Assembly (NCBI GenBank): GCA_016946835.1
Contig: JACVTC010000073.1
Span: 278,501 to 342,500, forward strand
From: Neocallimastix lanati (nom. inval.)
Taxonomy: Eukaryota > Neocallimastigomycota > Neocallimastigomycetes > Neocallimastigales > Neocallimastigaceae
Length of the DNA: 64,000 nt
Direction of reading: 5' to 3'
A program made the translations under genes and the position numbers. The number at the start of each line of letters is the position of its first letter. Position 1 is the stretch's first letter. Below, piece after piece: positions 1 through 14,619 of the stretch. The notes under the pieces were generated by a model. That model saw nothing but the letters and a program-made list of their open reading frames with translations. It searched no databases and had not been told where the DNA came from.

Positions 1-951
1 TTAAAATAAATTAGTATTTCATAATAGATTTGATAATGATTTTTATTATAAAAATAATATACATAATATAATTGTTATATATTTTCATTTTATGTTAATG
101 TTTTATTTTTTTTTGTTGTTTAAAAAAAAAATAAAATTGAAACATTATGAATAAATTATAAAATATATTCCTATAATTGAAATTATATTGAATTTTCCAT
201 ATTTTTAAATAATTAATATACAAACAGGAAATCATAATTAAAGTTTCTCATAAACTTATCTTCAGATAAATGTTTATACATTGTTAAAAATTAATATAGT
301 AATCCTTTATATTCAGGAAAAATTTTATATGGAAAAAAAAAAATAAAATAAATAATAATTCATCAAAGTGATATTATTTATAATCTATGAGTTTATAAAA
401 AAGATATTATATTTTATTTTTTCTTTTATTTTTCTTTTATTTTATTTTAACTTAATTTTTATATTATTTTATTATTATTATTATTTATTACATTATTATT
501 ATTTATTACTTTTTTATTTTTATTATATTATCACTATTATTATTATTATTATTTATTACTTAAAATATGAATTTTTTCAAATTTATACTTATTGATATTA
601 CTTTTTAGTATATTGAAATTTATTATTTTTTAAAGTATTGAAATTTATTCTATATTGAAGTTTTAAAACATATAAATACTAAATAAGATAAATTAATTAT
701 ATTTATTTCATTATAAATAACTTTCATAAGAATTTTTAAGAAGCCCTTCTTTCTCCCCCTCAAAAAAAAAAAAAATAGAAATAACAAAAATAAAAAACAT
801 TAGCCTTATTAGTATTAAATTTGTAAATTATGTATGTTTCATTTTGTTTTATTATTATTAAATATATAAATTATTTAAATAAAAAACCAAAGGAAAAAAC
901 AAACTCTAAAAATTATTAAAATCCTATCTTAGCATATGTAAGTTTACAATT

Positions 952-995
<44 letters not shown>

Positions 996-1054
996 ACTTA
1001 AAGATTAAAATTTAATTTGTAACAATAAAAATTATAACTTTAATTTTTAAACAA

Positions 1055-1118
<64 letters not shown>

Positions 1119-1120
1119 AA
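1055..1120. repeat. (AAAT)n microsatellite
   Basis: About 16 uninterrupted copies of the tetranucleotide AAAT, in non-coding DNA. Confidence 0.9.
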
Positions 1121-2789
1121 TTTTAATATAATTAGTTTTAATAACTATATATTTATTATATATTTTTCAATTATTTAAATATTTACATAATTTTTTAAAT
1201 CATTAATTTATATGATTTTTATATAATAATAATATTTATATGTAATAAAAAATAGGTATTTTTTTAAAAATCTTTTTTTATTTTGGTTATATCATTAATT
1301 AATGTATACGTTTTGTATTAAATCAATGTAATTACGATGTAATATTACTATTATCTCAATTATTGTAGTAGGGATATAAATTTATTAAAATAATATTCTA
1401 ATTATATATATTAATTTATAAAATAAATATTAAAATTGCTATAATTGCTAACCATTTATTTTTTAAGAAAAATGTTATTAAAAAACAAAAAATTTACTTA
1501 TTTTTTATTATTATGTTATTATAATTATTTATTATTTAATAAAAATTAATATAGTAATATTATAATACTTTGAACATTAATTTTAATCTAATATAATATT
1601 ATACAATGTTTCATTGTAACTTTTAAGCCAATGAAATGCCCATTTAATGAATTGCTTTTTTTTAGGAAAAAAGAATTAAAAAGAATATACAAAAAAAATA
1701 TGATTTGGTAGTTATATTTATTAATTTTTATATATTTTTACTTTTAATTTAATTTAAATTATTAATAAATTAATGTTATAATGTTACACATTAATTACTA
1801 TACTTTCTATACTTTTTATTTTTAATTATTAAACTATATGAAACCTTTTTTTTTTTTTTTTAAATAAATTATGTATTATAAAATTATATTATTGTAATGA
1901 AAATTATGGTTAATATACATTATTTTAAAATAATAGATATATACTATATACAATAATTACCAATATTATATCTATATATCAAATAAATATAAATTACATA
2001 AATATATTAAAAGACAAAAGGAGTAAATAGTTTAAGGATATATTTTTATAGTAATAACTAAATATTATTTTAAAGCTAAATATATAACCAATTTTTATTT
2101 ATATAGTATTGATAAATTATTTTTAATATTATATTTATAATATCTATATTTATTGTTTTGAAAAAAAAAAAGTACACAATTAAAAAGATTAAAAAAATGT
2201 GAAATTTATTATTATTTAAAATACAAATATTCCATATATGTATATATGAATGATTATAAGTTTTTTTTTGATTCAATATTTAATAAAGTTTGAGTCATAA
2301 TAATATATATATTTATTTATATTAAAATATTATTTAAAATATACTAAAAAAATAAAAAAGCTTGTAATACGTCAATCAGTAAACTTTATTTTATATTATT
2401 TTCAATAATTAAGGATTGAACCAAATATTTATATATATAGAATATATTATTTTTATTATTTTTATATATTTAAATATTATATAAATTAATATATTATATA
2501 TTCTTTTAATTAATATTTATATTTTATTAAATTGTCCTTGGTAATTTATAACAATTATCTATTGTTATATATAAATTTTTAAATGTACAATAAGGTATGG
2601 TGTTAAAGATAAAAAGAATATTAATTTATAATAAATAGTGTTTTAGATAATATATTTATATTGTATTCCTTTAATTTTTCCTATTGTAAGGATGATATAT
2701 ACCAAAAAGAGAATAATTGTTAATAAATATTAATTATTAATAAAATAAAACTATATTGTTATAATTAATCTTATTAATTATAAATAATT

Positions 2790-2793
2790 TTAA

Positions 2794-2872
<79 letters not shown>

Positions 2873-2873
2873 A
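2790..2873. repeat. (AAAT)n microsatellite
   Basis: About 20 uninterrupted copies of AAAT, in non-coding DNA; the longer of the two AAAT arrays in the left spacer. Confidence 0.9.
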
Positions 2874-4231
2874 TTAAAAATTATTCTTATATTAAATATT
2901 TTAAAAAAATTTTTTTATATATTTTTTAATTTTTTTAATAATAAATAAAAATCACTTGGTTAAACCTTAAAATACAAGAATTTTAAACAGTTAAATACTT
3001 TTTAATTTTCTTTTTTATTATATTATATTATTTTTTTTTTATTTTTTAAAATAAAAAATAAATCATTATAATAATAGTAAACCAAAAACAAAAAACATTT
3101 GAAATAAATTCATTTTTAAAAGGCATATATAATTACAAAATGAAATAAATATATACATTAATATATTCAAAAAAAAAAATAAATAAATAAATAATTATAA
3201 AATAATACTAAGAAAGTCCAAAAATACAAAAGTACATTTAAATTGTTATTATATAATAACTATAGATACATCTAATTTTGATGTTATAGAATAACATATT
3301 CTTGATTTAGTATTAAGTTTTATATCAATCTATAAGATAATTATATCAATATAAGAATAAAGTATTTATAAGTATTATAATAACTATTATTCTTTTTTTA
3401 GTATATACCTTTTTTTATCTTATTATTTGTTACTTAATTTTATTTATTTATTTTTTTTTTTTATAAAAAAAAAAAAAACAAATATACAAGGAAATAAAAT
3501 AATATCAATGGATAAAATAAAATAAAACAAAATTGTGAAATTATTTATAAATAATTAATTCAAATTAATATATTTGAAGTCATTAATATACCAATAAAAG
3601 AAATTTAAAAGGAAATTTTAAAAAAAAAATAAGAAAAAAAGCTTATAAATTTTTAATTAATATTGATTAAAATATAATTACAGAATTTATATATTACTTT
3701 ATATAATAAAACAAGATAAAACAATTTCTTTATATTTGTTACAAAACGATTTATAATTATAATAGCATAAATAGATTTAATTATTTATTATTTCTATTTA
3801 AATATTACTATAATAAATATTTCTGTATTATTCAATTTATAATCTTTCTTTTTTTTTTTTTTTTTTTTTATTTACCTATAAAAAAAAAAAAAAAAAAAGC
3901 AAGAAATAATTTAATATTTCGAAGATATTATTAGAAATTAAGATGCTTAAATAATTAATATTTTATTTTATTATTATAGAAAGCCAAACAAAAATATTAT
4001 TTTTTTTTCCTTTAATAAATTAAATTCATTATAAATAATTCTTTGTGTTTATCATTAAACAAAGTTACTTTGAAAGAAAACACAACAAAAATTATCTCAT
4101 TTTTATTTATCTATAATTATAAATATATATTACTAAAAAATAATTTAATTATTTTTTTAAAATAACCAAAAAATCATTTTTATATTAAATTTAATAAAAA
4201 TATTAAATAAATTAAATGCATATAATAGAAA

Positions 4232-6080
4232 ATGGTAGACGAAAGTAAAATTAACAATTATTTAATATACGGAGCAATAGTTCTTTTAATAACACTAATA
4301 CTGATAGTTTGTTGTATTAGTATAGAATATTATAAACGTAAGGTTAAGCGTTTAAAGTTAGAGTTATATAGAGAAACAAAATTAAAAGAAAATCAATTAA
4401 ATTCCAAAAATGCCTCTATAGTAACAACAAATTATAATTATCCTTCGTTTATGACAACTCCAAGTATTAAAAAGGGTTCTTACATTGAAAATTACAATTA
4501 TGATGATGATGAAATGGCATCTTTCTCAAATTATACCTCTAATAAGAAGGATAAAATGAGTTATATTAGTGAAGGGATGGGTGACATTCAAGAAAAATCA
4601 AGAGATAAGTACCAAAGTTTATATAGCATAAATGCCACTATTCATAGTGCTCATAGTGCAAAACCATCTTATTCTTATTATCCTTTAGCTAGTCCACAAG
4701 AATTATCTCAAATGAATCAACAAGAATCAAATTCATATCAAATAAAAAATTCATTATCACCTTATCGTAATAGTAATAGCAATGTTTTATATTATGATGA
4801 AATTACAAATAACGATACAAATTTAAATAGTCAAGTAGATACTATTACTACAATTTCAACTTCAACTACAACTATTACTACAAATACTAATATGAATAGT
4901 ATATATGCCATGGCATTGACTCCAGGGTCTGATACAAACATTACCAATAAAAGTAATAGATCAACTTTAATAGGAAATACATCCAATGTTAGAAATTATT
5001 TATCTCATCCCCAACCTTTACCAAAATCTCATGATAAATTAAGAATTAATACTTTAAACTTAAAACCTATTCATTCAGGTTTAAAAACTTCACCAAACAA
5101 TAGTCATACCCCAAATACTAATCATACACCAAATTCAAAACCATCATCGACACCAAAACATAGACTTTTAAATTTCCCAAACAATAGTTCGTTCATTCAA
5201 GATCAAAGTAATAATAATAATATTGATACTACACAGGAAATATCTTCGGTTTTCACTACAAAACCAATATCCACAACTATGATAACAACTTCAACAACAG
5301 CAGTGACACAAACGTCAAGTTATGGTCATTATGCTGTTGATGATGCAGTAGTTGATAACAAAAGAATTTCATTGATTCAAAGTCAAGAAAAATATACTCA
5401 GAGTCCAAAAAATTCTTCACCAAGAGCATCTTTAATAATTGATCCATCTACTGAAATTGAATATAAGTCTTTATCTAATCATGATAGTAAAAATGATTCT
5501 TCAAAGAAAAAAGCAAAGAATCGTCATTCATATACTGAACAATTAAGACCTGTTCTTACTAATATTAGTTTAGATGATTTAAAGGAAGCTAATAATGCAC
5601 TTAGTCATTCAGCTAAAAAATTATCATCAGATAAAATAAAAGTAATTAAAGTTAGAAAGCATCTATCTTATACTGAACAATTAACACCAGTATTATCTGA
5701 TAAAAGAAATTCAGTTCTTTCTGAACATAGATTATCATCAGTTGATAAATCAAAGTATCGATATAGTACACAAAGTATTCAAAGTATACATAATGTTGTG
5801 GATGAAGAATTAGTTTCACCAAGGCCTATTAGTTTAATTTCGAGTCAACGTCTTTCAATTATGACATCAGAAATGGAGGAACAATTAAATCATTTAACTT
5901 CTTCGGAATCATCTCAAGAAAATATTGAGGTTCCATCTGAAGATGAAATTATAAATGATAATAATAAAAAAAATGAAATAGAAGAAGAAAATGAAAAAAA
6001 AAATAAAAATGGAACATTAGAAATGGATGAATTGAGCAGTACTACCACTAATAATAATAATAATGATGATGAGAATAATG

Positions 6081-6124
<44 letters not shown>

Positions 6125-8178
6125 CCTTTATGGAATGTAGATCATGAATTAAAATTAAAAGAAAATAGTAATAAACCATCTACAGCTTTAGATCGTGTTT
6201 CATTACTTATTGGTCGTTTAGAAAATTCAGTTTCTTTAAATTCAAGATCTCCATTAAGTTCAAAAACTGAAAATAATAATAGAGGAATTGATAATTTAAA
6301 ACTTAATATTCAACAATTTTCATCTTATTCAATATCAGATGAAAATAATGAATCTAATATTAATAATGGTAATGATGCTATTAATACTATTTATAATGAA
6401 GGTATTAATAAAAAAATATCATTTAGTAATAAAGATAATAATAAAAGTGAAGATTCTAATAAAAATATTGAACGTTCCTCTCGTTATTATTCGAAACAAA
6501 GACTCTCTTTAATTTCAAATTATTCTGAAGTATCTGAACATAATAATAATAATAATTCACATGGAGGAGGAATATTGAATCTATTTAAGAAATCATCAAA
6601 ATCTACTGTAAACTCATCGTCAACATCATCTAATTCACATTCTCCAAATTCATATCAAAAAAGAAGATCAATATCACCTCTTTCTGTAAATAATAAAAAT
6701 TCATTTATTCATTCTCCATTGGATACGGACACGTCTCCTATAAAGAATAGTAAAAAAGAAGAAGATGATGATATTAAAATGAAAGGAAGGATTAATACAA
6801 GTTTTTCAAACACATCTCTTTTAGTAGAGGAAGGTGAAGGTTGTACAGATGATAGAAAATATTTAATCCTTAATGACGAAAATGAATCAAATAAGAATGC
6901 ATTATCTGTTTCTTCATCTTCATTATCTCGATCTATTTACATGGATATTAGAAAAGATGGATCCTCTATTCGTAGTACAAATGATTCGGAACATGGTACA
7001 GATAATTTTAATTCTAAAAGAAAACCAAATTTATCAGATCTTTATAACTTTTTTGAAGTAAAACCTTCTAAAAGTAAAAAAAGAAAGGGTCATTCTTCAG
7101 AAAGTAGTAGTAATGTTCATCATAAGGAAACAATGAAATTTGAAGAAGTTTCAGAGTCAGAGTCCAATCAGTTATCAAGAAATTATGGTCATTATGATAG
7201 TGATAGTTTTACCACCGATAGAACAAGTCATGAATCTAAGAAACATTCCTTCATTAGTAATAATAGTAATTTTAATTCTAATTTTGATTATAGCACCAGC
7301 TCTTCCATATCACAAAAATATTCAAAGAGTGGTGAAGGCAATAAGGATAGAATACAAAGAGAAAAGGAAAAATTTTATAAGGATAATAATTCTATTAGTG
7401 TATATAGTAATGTTAGTGGGCAAATGGTAAAAAATACTGCTCTTTCGTTATATTCTAATCATAGTAATGGTGATAATAGTCAATATCAGAATGAAAATTT
7501 AAATCTAAAATTTATAAATAATAGTATTAATGGTTCAGTGAATTTTAACAATGATAGTTTTGATACTAATGATGATTTTGATATAATTTCAAATGGTTAT
7601 GTTGTAGATGTTGGTGACAGACAAGAAAAAGCTCATGACTTTAATGTTAATGAAATGAATGAACTTCGTTTTATTGATAGAAGAAATATTTATTCTACAG
7701 GTCAACCAATAAAACCACCCAAATCTCAACGTCGTCATTTATATTCTCCTACAGGTAATTCGCAAAATCGTTTAACACCAACATTAAAAGATGAAGATAT
7801 TCATTCTAATTCTAGTGCATCATTAAACTTTGCTGAAATTCAGAAATATCAGAATGCGTCAATGCCTATGTCATTAGATAAATATAAAAATTATTATTAT
7901 CAAAACTCATTTACTTCCCCTCAGAATAGTGGTCATGATGAAAATGTTAAAGAAATGAATGAGAATCAAGATGTAAATACTTCTTTTAGTAGTAAGAGTC
8001 AATCATTATTAGCACATTCTATATCAGAGCATTCCTCACAGGTTAATACTTCATTTCAATCCGTAAATGCATCATCCTTTGGAAAACCGGTTTTAAATAG
8101 TCCTACTAGTGGTACATTTATAAATACATATACAAATGCTACAATAAATGCTAATACTATAGGAAACTTTTATACCAT

Positions 8179-8209
<31 letters not shown>

Positions 8210-8269
8210 TATAATAAAAATTATAGTCATGGAATGAATGATAATGATTTTAATGATAATGATAATGAT

Positions 8270-8304
<35 letters not shown>

Positions 8305-10453
8305 TGATGATGATGAAGATGATGATGATAATAGTAATAATAATAATAATAATAATGATAATAATAATAATGATGACAATGATGATAATAATTATAATGT
8401 CCATAATACAAGTGGAATAAGAATACCATCCCTATCTATATCTTCTAAATTAGGTTTAAGTGATCAAGGTACTAATGATATAGATTCTAATAAAATTAAT
8501 ATGAAGAAATCAACACCAGAATTATGGAAAACTCCTTCATTTAAATCATCTACTTCAGTGATATCCTACTCTTCTTCAAATTATTCTTCAGATTTGAAAG
8601 ATAATGAAACAGAGAAACTTCCACAACGTGTTAAAGATAGTGTACCTAAAAGATCACAATACTCATCACAACATGAACATAAAAGATCTTCGTCTTCCCA
8701 TAGAAAAAGAAAACATTCAGGATCTGCACATCATAGTTTAAATCATAGTATACCTATCTTAAATAATAAAGAAAAAGGAATAGTAGGTGATTTGGAAACT
8801 GAAGGTTCACTTTCATTAACTCTTTATAGTCCATCTCAGAATATAAAGCAAAATGAAAATAAAAGTCCATTAGCGGCAACGTCATCTTCACAAGTGCTCA
8901 CCCAAAACACAGAAATATCTGAATCAAATACCATTTCACCTTTATTACATAAGAAGAATAAGAAGGATGATGATCAAGATAATATTGGTAATCATAACAT
9001 GAATATAACTGTTAATCATCTCATTTTAGATATGAATATTAATAACGATATTAAAGGTTTTCGTAATTATAGTCCAGAAAGTTTAGATAGTGCAAAAACA
9101 TTGAATAATTCACAAATTAATAATAATATGGATAAAAATGATTTTATGAAAAATAGAGGTAAAGAACAAGAAAATAAAAACTTTAAATCTTCCTCACCTT
9201 TTTCAAATGTAAATAGTCAATTTGTTATAGAGGAAAAAGGTGAAGTAAAAGATCCTTCTTTATATTCAAAATATTCTTACTCTAGTAATGAATCAACTGT
9301 ACCTTTATTACGTGATATTATTTCAGATTCCTTACTACAAATGCAATCTAAAAAGCTTCAACCTATTCGAGGTAAAGTACATATCCTTAAAGATCCTTCT
9401 TCACCAAATGTTTCCCCAAAAGCATCACCTGTACAATCCCTTAAATTCATAAGCGCTACATCGAATGATTATTCACAACGATCTAATAACACTATGTCTA
9501 CATTGTGTCAAACTGATAGTATATCTGAAAGGAAAATTATAAAAATTAATCAAGAGGATATAAGAGATAAAGGTAAAGAAAAATTAGAAGATAATGAAAA
9601 TGAAAATCAAGATGAAGACATTAATAGTATTGATGGTGATAGTGGTAGTGATAGTAGTAGTGATAATGATAAAGATGATAAAAATAATATTGTAACTACT
9701 TCATCATATCAAACAATTCCATCTTTTATTTTCACGGAAAGATCAGAAGATGAAAATGAAGATAATTCTATTTCTACAAAACCTATTCAAGCACGAACAA
9801 TTAGTCCACAATTTATGTCTGTCAGTCAAGAGTCTGATTCAAATATAAGTGTCGGTTCTAATACAGTAGGTTTAGTATCAAAGACGAAAAAGGAATATGA
9901 TATACTTTATAATAATAATAATAGTATTTCATCGTTATTAAAATCATATTCTAATAAAAGGAAATATCTTGGTTCTGGAATCACTTCTTCAATATACTCA
10001 AAGAATAATCTTCTTTCATCACAAAATATTAAAAGAAAATCATCACCTCTTTCATTTACTAACTCTAATATGGTAAGAAATAATTATTCACCATTAAGTA
10101 AGATTGAAGAGGATGGAAATATGGAACAAAACTTCATAGTTTCATCATCTTCTTATATTCATATACCAGTGGAAGGTAATGAAGGTAATAATGATTTATC
10201 AGTAGGAACTGATACCAGCAGAACATCACAATCTACAATAACTGAATATAAAAATAATATACCAAATGCTACTGATCAAAGTGCTTTATCGACATCTAGT
10301 GATAATGAATTTGATGATGAAGAAATTTTTTCAGTAGATATAAATTTAATTTCTCAAGATGATGCTTCTACGTATAATAGTCCATATTTATTCCCTATTG
10401 TTACACCACCAAATTATGAGCAACTTTTCAAGGATCAATCCTATAGGTTATAA
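4232..10453 (+). CDS. Giant single-pass membrane protein, Ser/Asn-rich, unknown function
   Basis: A single uninterrupted frame of 2,073 residues, striking because the other long genes here have many introns. Residues about 10-31 form one hydrophobic segment (core AIVLLITLILIVCC), followed at once by a basic stretch (YYKRKVKRLK). By the positive-inside rule the short acidic N-terminus would face out and about 2,040 residues would be cytosolic. The rest is low complexity: Ser, Asn, Asp, Lys and Glu, with Asn runs encoded by AAT repeats at 6049-6123 and 8180-8400. Two copies of a SYTEQL-x-PVL motif sit near residues 433 and 479. A PPxY motif (PPNY, 2059-2062) lies 12 residues from the C-terminus; such motifs bind WW domains, as in Rsp5/Nedd4 ubiquitin ligases. 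I recognise no enzymatic domain. The start is chosen because the membrane segment follows directly and no in-frame upstream ATG fits. A membrane scaffold or ubiquitin-ligase adaptor is only an inference. Confidence 0.8.
8180..8400 (+). repeat. AAT/GAT repeat coding Asn/Asp runs
   Basis: Interrupted AAT, GAT and TAT codon repeats inside the large membrane-protein gene give a disordered Asn/Asp/Tyr stretch of about 70 residues. The opposite strand reads as poly-Ile/Met, which is only a shadow of the repeat. Confidence 0.85.
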
Positions 10454-10957
10454 GTTTAATTTTATTTTTTGTTTTGTTTTATTATTATTATTATTATAAT
10501 TATTTTAAAAATGAATATTACATAATGATAATAAGAATAATAAAAAAATAGATAATAATAATAATAATAATAAAAAGAAAATAAATAAATAAATTAATAA
10601 ATAAATAAAAAAAAAATTAAATTTTTTAAAATAGAAACTACAAAATATAGAAATATTAACAATTATATATTAATTAATTATATATAAATAAATAAAAAAG
10701 TGATAATAATAATTATAATCATTTTTAATTATAAAATTTAAAATAAAAATGATTATAAAAGCATTTATAATTTGATATAAAAAAACTGAAAGAAAAATAA
10801 AAAAATCTAAATATAAAAAATAAAAATTAAAAATGAAAAAGAAAATAATAAATAATATAAATATTTTATTGTTTATATATATAAATAGTAATATAAAATT
10901 TTGGATATGTATAATTTTATTACATTTTTAATTGAATATATTGTGTAATTAAAATAA

Positions 10958-11000
<43 letters not shown>

Positions 11001-11054
11001 AGTAAAAATAAATTGCAAATAACAAATAAATAAACAAAAAAAATAAAAAAAAAA

Positions 11055-11102
<48 letters not shown>

Positions 11103-11134
11103 CTTTTTTCTTTTTCTTTTTCTTTTTCTTTATA

Positions 11135-11173
<39 letters not shown>

Positions 11174-11539
11174 AATATATATAAAGTTTTTATTATAAGT
11201 TTTAATTTTTTATTTTCATAGTATAGAAAATCGTAAAATGTCACATTTCACATTGTGACGTATTACAAAATGTGGCGTTTGAAATTATTAATAATAATGT
11301 CAAAGTAAGCTCTGAATAAAAATAAAATAATTATTATTTATATTTAATTATAATAATATATTTTCTTTTACTTTTTTTTTTTTTTTTTTTTTTTTAAAGT
11401 CATAATTATCAAATTGAAACTAATTAAATGTAATATAATAATGGGAATTTATATATATATATGATTTAAATATATATATGATTTTTATTTTATTTACTTA
11501 TTTGTTAAATATTGTATACATTGTATACACATGTAGATA

Positions 11540-11579
<40 letters not shown>

Positions 11580-11586
11580 TTTATAT

Positions 11587-11617
<31 letters not shown>

Positions 11618-12259
11618 TTTTCTTAAAATAACTTTATACTTCTTTCTTTTATATTATTATTAGTAATAGTAGTATTGTGTTTCCTTCTTTTTCTATTTCA
11701 TCATTGTAATTTATTTATTTACAATTTTCTTAATATCTTTAATAGATTAACAATATATAACAATTTTTTAATGTTTAAATTATGTTTTGTTTTATATAAT
11801 TATAATAATAAAAATAATAATAATAATAAAATAAAGAAAAATATAAATAAAAATAAAAATAAAAAAATAAAAAAATAAAATAAAATAAAATAAAAAAATA
11901 CTTATATATATATATAAAAATAAATAATATAAAAATAAATTTTTTCAAAAAAAAAAAAAAAAAAAAAAAAAAAGTTAATAGGATAGTTAATATATATATA
12001 TATATATAAGTAATTTGATTTATTTAATGGTTTAATGGTTTAAATTTCAGATATTTGTTTGAGATTAAATAATAATGAAAGAATTTTTTTTTTTTTTTTT
12101 TTTTTTTAAATATGTATATATATATATTGTTAAAAGTTTTTATCATATATTATAAGATTCAATATGAAACATATTTTTTATGAATTTTTTTTTTTTTTTT
12201 TTTATTTAAATATATATATATATATTATTGATTTTCATATTCTTTCATTAATTATATAT
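10454..12259. other. Intergenic region between convergent genes
   Basis: Non-coding DNA between the 3' end of the large membrane-protein gene (+) and the 3' end of NAA10 (-). It contains TA, TTTA and homopolymer runs and one short MITE-like relic at 11235-11287. No terminator-type element can be defined beyond generic A/T-rich 3' ends. Confidence 0.55.
11235..11287. repeat. Relic terminal inverted repeat of ATGTGGC family
   Basis: A small island of higher G+C carries AAAATGTGGCGTTTGAAAT, close to the ends of the MITE-like elements at 20429-20704 and 44022-44693, beside a short palindrome (CACATTTCACATTGTG). It is probably a solo end or an eroded copy. Confidence 0.4.
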
Positions 12260-12331
12260 TTAATTTTGTGCAGCAGATCCTGGAATTAAATCTTTACGCA
12301 TAGCGTATGCATCCTTTAAATTTTAATTTTA

Positions 12332-12364
<33 letters not shown>

Positions 12365-12621
12365 ATAGAATAAAATAAAAAAGAAAAAAGCAATATATAT
12401 AATATATTATAATTAAAAAAAAAATTATATATTTAGGAATTAATATTTTTATATTTTTTATATTATTATTATTCATTAGTTTTATAATTATTAGAATAGG
12501 GTAATGTAAACTTACTTCACCATCAGCATAATATTTCTTTTCAATATCTTTAACACTTTTTATTATTATTATTATTATTAGTAGTAGTATTTGAAAAAAG
12601 AAGAAAAGAGAAAGAAAATCC

Positions 12622-12681
<60 letters not shown>

Positions 12682-12925
12682 TAGATATATATATATTTAA
12701 TTAAATAAAATTATATAAATATTATTAATATAAATTCATTATATATATATTAAATACTTCTTTATTAAATTGATAAATATTTACTCAAATTTCATAGTTT
12801 CTTTATATAAATGTAAAGCAGCTCTATTACTTTTTCTAACATGTAATGAAACAAATTGGGCATCAAAAACTTCAGCCATAGCTTTTTCTAAAAATTACAA
12901 AGTTATATATACATTAATTTTAATA

Positions 12926-12956
<31 letters not shown>

Positions 12957-13220
12957 TATATACAAATTTTAATATAATTACGAGATTGAGTCATTAATCT
13001 ACTAGCAAGACCTAAACGACGGTAAGACCTTAAAACAGATAAAGAAGTAATATGACCATGTGGAGGTTCAGACTGATCTTCTTCCCTATTATTTTATTTT
13101 TTTTTTTTTTTTTATTAAATTATATAAAATTTTATATTATATATTATTATTTTATAAATAAATATATTACATAATTTTTGAATATTTATATTCATTTTCC
13201 TCCTTCTTTAGTTTATTTCA

Positions 13221-13267
<47 letters not shown>

Positions 13268-13890
13268 TATATATATATAAATTTAATGAAAAATATTTCT
13301 TAAATTTTGATAATTATTTGATATTACATATCATTAATTAGAATAATTAGAATATTAAAATATAACTTAATTTCATAAAACTTCTTCCATTCATTCTATA
13401 CTTAAAGAAATTAATTGCAATTGTTTATATTTCTTATTATTCACCATTTACATAGATTTAATAAAGTGATTATTTATATATGTTTTTTTAATTTATATTA
13501 ATTAATATATTGTAATTATCTTTTCATTCTTTTAATTAAATATTGTATAATATATTATTTTGTAGATTGCTGAATTAAAGGCTATTAATATATAAAAAAA
13601 AAAAAAAACACATTTTACTATCATTTTTTTTTAATTTACATTTTAGCTAAAACATATCCGACAATTCTTCCTTGATGATCTTCAGCAACAAAAGATAATT
13701 GAGGCCAAGTAACTTCATGGTATATATAATATTTCATTTGGTAATTTTCTGGAAGATTCCATAAATTACAATTTTGCATTTGCATTAAATCTTCAACTAT
13801 ATATTTAATAATTATTACAAATGTATATTCATGGAGATAGAGAAAATTTATGAAATTAATATCATCATTCATGAATATATATATGTGAAA

Positions 13891-13960
<70 letters not shown>

Positions 13961-14619
13961 TTTATTTAATGAAAAATGCATATTTAATATTATACTTAAA
14001 ATTAATTGTTAAATATACATATATATATGCAAATACATTATATTTTTATTTTTTATTGTATTTAAAATAAATTATAGAATTTTAAATTAAATATTGAAAA
14101 ACATTTTTATTTCAATAAAAATTTTATATGAATATTGTTTTTAATATCATATTTTTATTATTTTTCTAATTAAAAGATATAAAATTTTAATAGCAATATA
14201 TTTAAAGGTTGGGTTAATTTTAATATATATAAATTAAAATATTAATCATTTTCTTGTTATTCCTCCAATTAATGATTGATACACTTTTAATTGCTATTAC
14301 CTAAATTAATATAAAGATTATTGATATATAAATTTTTAATCCAATATCTATTAAAAAATTAAATTATTATTCTATTATTGGAGTAAATTCATTCCCATTT
14401 CCAATTAACAGTTTTATTATTATTATTATTGTTGTTGTTGTTGTTATTTTAGTTTATTTTATTTCATTATTTAATTTTATTTTATTTTATTTTCATTATT
14501 CTTTCAACTTATTAAATAAATTTAAATAAATTATAATTTTAATTGTAATAATAATATGTTTATATGGTAATTTGAATTAATTGATGAAATTTACCAGTAG
14601 CTTGTCTGATGTTTATCAT
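12260..14619 (-). CDS. NAA10: N-alpha-acetyltransferase 10, NatA catalytic subunit (6 exons)
   Basis: NatA, with the Naa15 scaffold, acetylates the N-termini of nascent Ser/Ala/Thr/Gly/Cys proteins on cytosolic ribosomes. Exons on the minus strand: 14619-14595, 13796-13640, 13085-12982, 12887-12785, 12555-12516, 12313-12260. They total 483 nt (160 aa), all GT-AG. Every junction restores Naa10/Ard1 sequence: [19 protein letters not shown] at the start, [10 protein letters not shown] near residue 23, the acetyl-CoA loop RRLGLA (83-88, pattern R/Q-x-x-G-x-G/A), SLHVRKSN and [17 protein letters not shown] near the end. The length is close to the conserved core of animal Naa10, without its long disordered tail. 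Exon 1 is only 25 nt. Intron 1 (798 nt) contains a 69-bp AAT repeat. TTLL9 follows upstream on the same strand, so the two genes are head-to-tail. Confidence 0.95.
13890..13958. repeat. (AAT)n microsatellite in NAA10 intron 1
   Basis: About 23 perfect AAT units within the first intron of NAA10. Confidence 0.9.

Larger units (their letters stand above)
1..4231. other. AT-rich gene-free region
   Basis: This stretch is almost pure A+T with dense stop codons in all frames. It holds two AAAT-type microsatellites (about 1055-1120 and 2790-2873), a TA run near 955-980 and several poly(A)/poly(T) tracts. I see no exon-like island of higher G+C, no tRNA-like fold and no transposon remnant. The last few hundred bases should hold the promoter and 5' leader of the gene starting at 4232, but I can identify no specific element. 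Confidence 0.6.

Noticed and set aside
8093-8404. Poly-Ile/Met open frames overlapping the large membrane-protein gene
   Set aside because: Shadows of the AAT/GAT repeat in the real gene.
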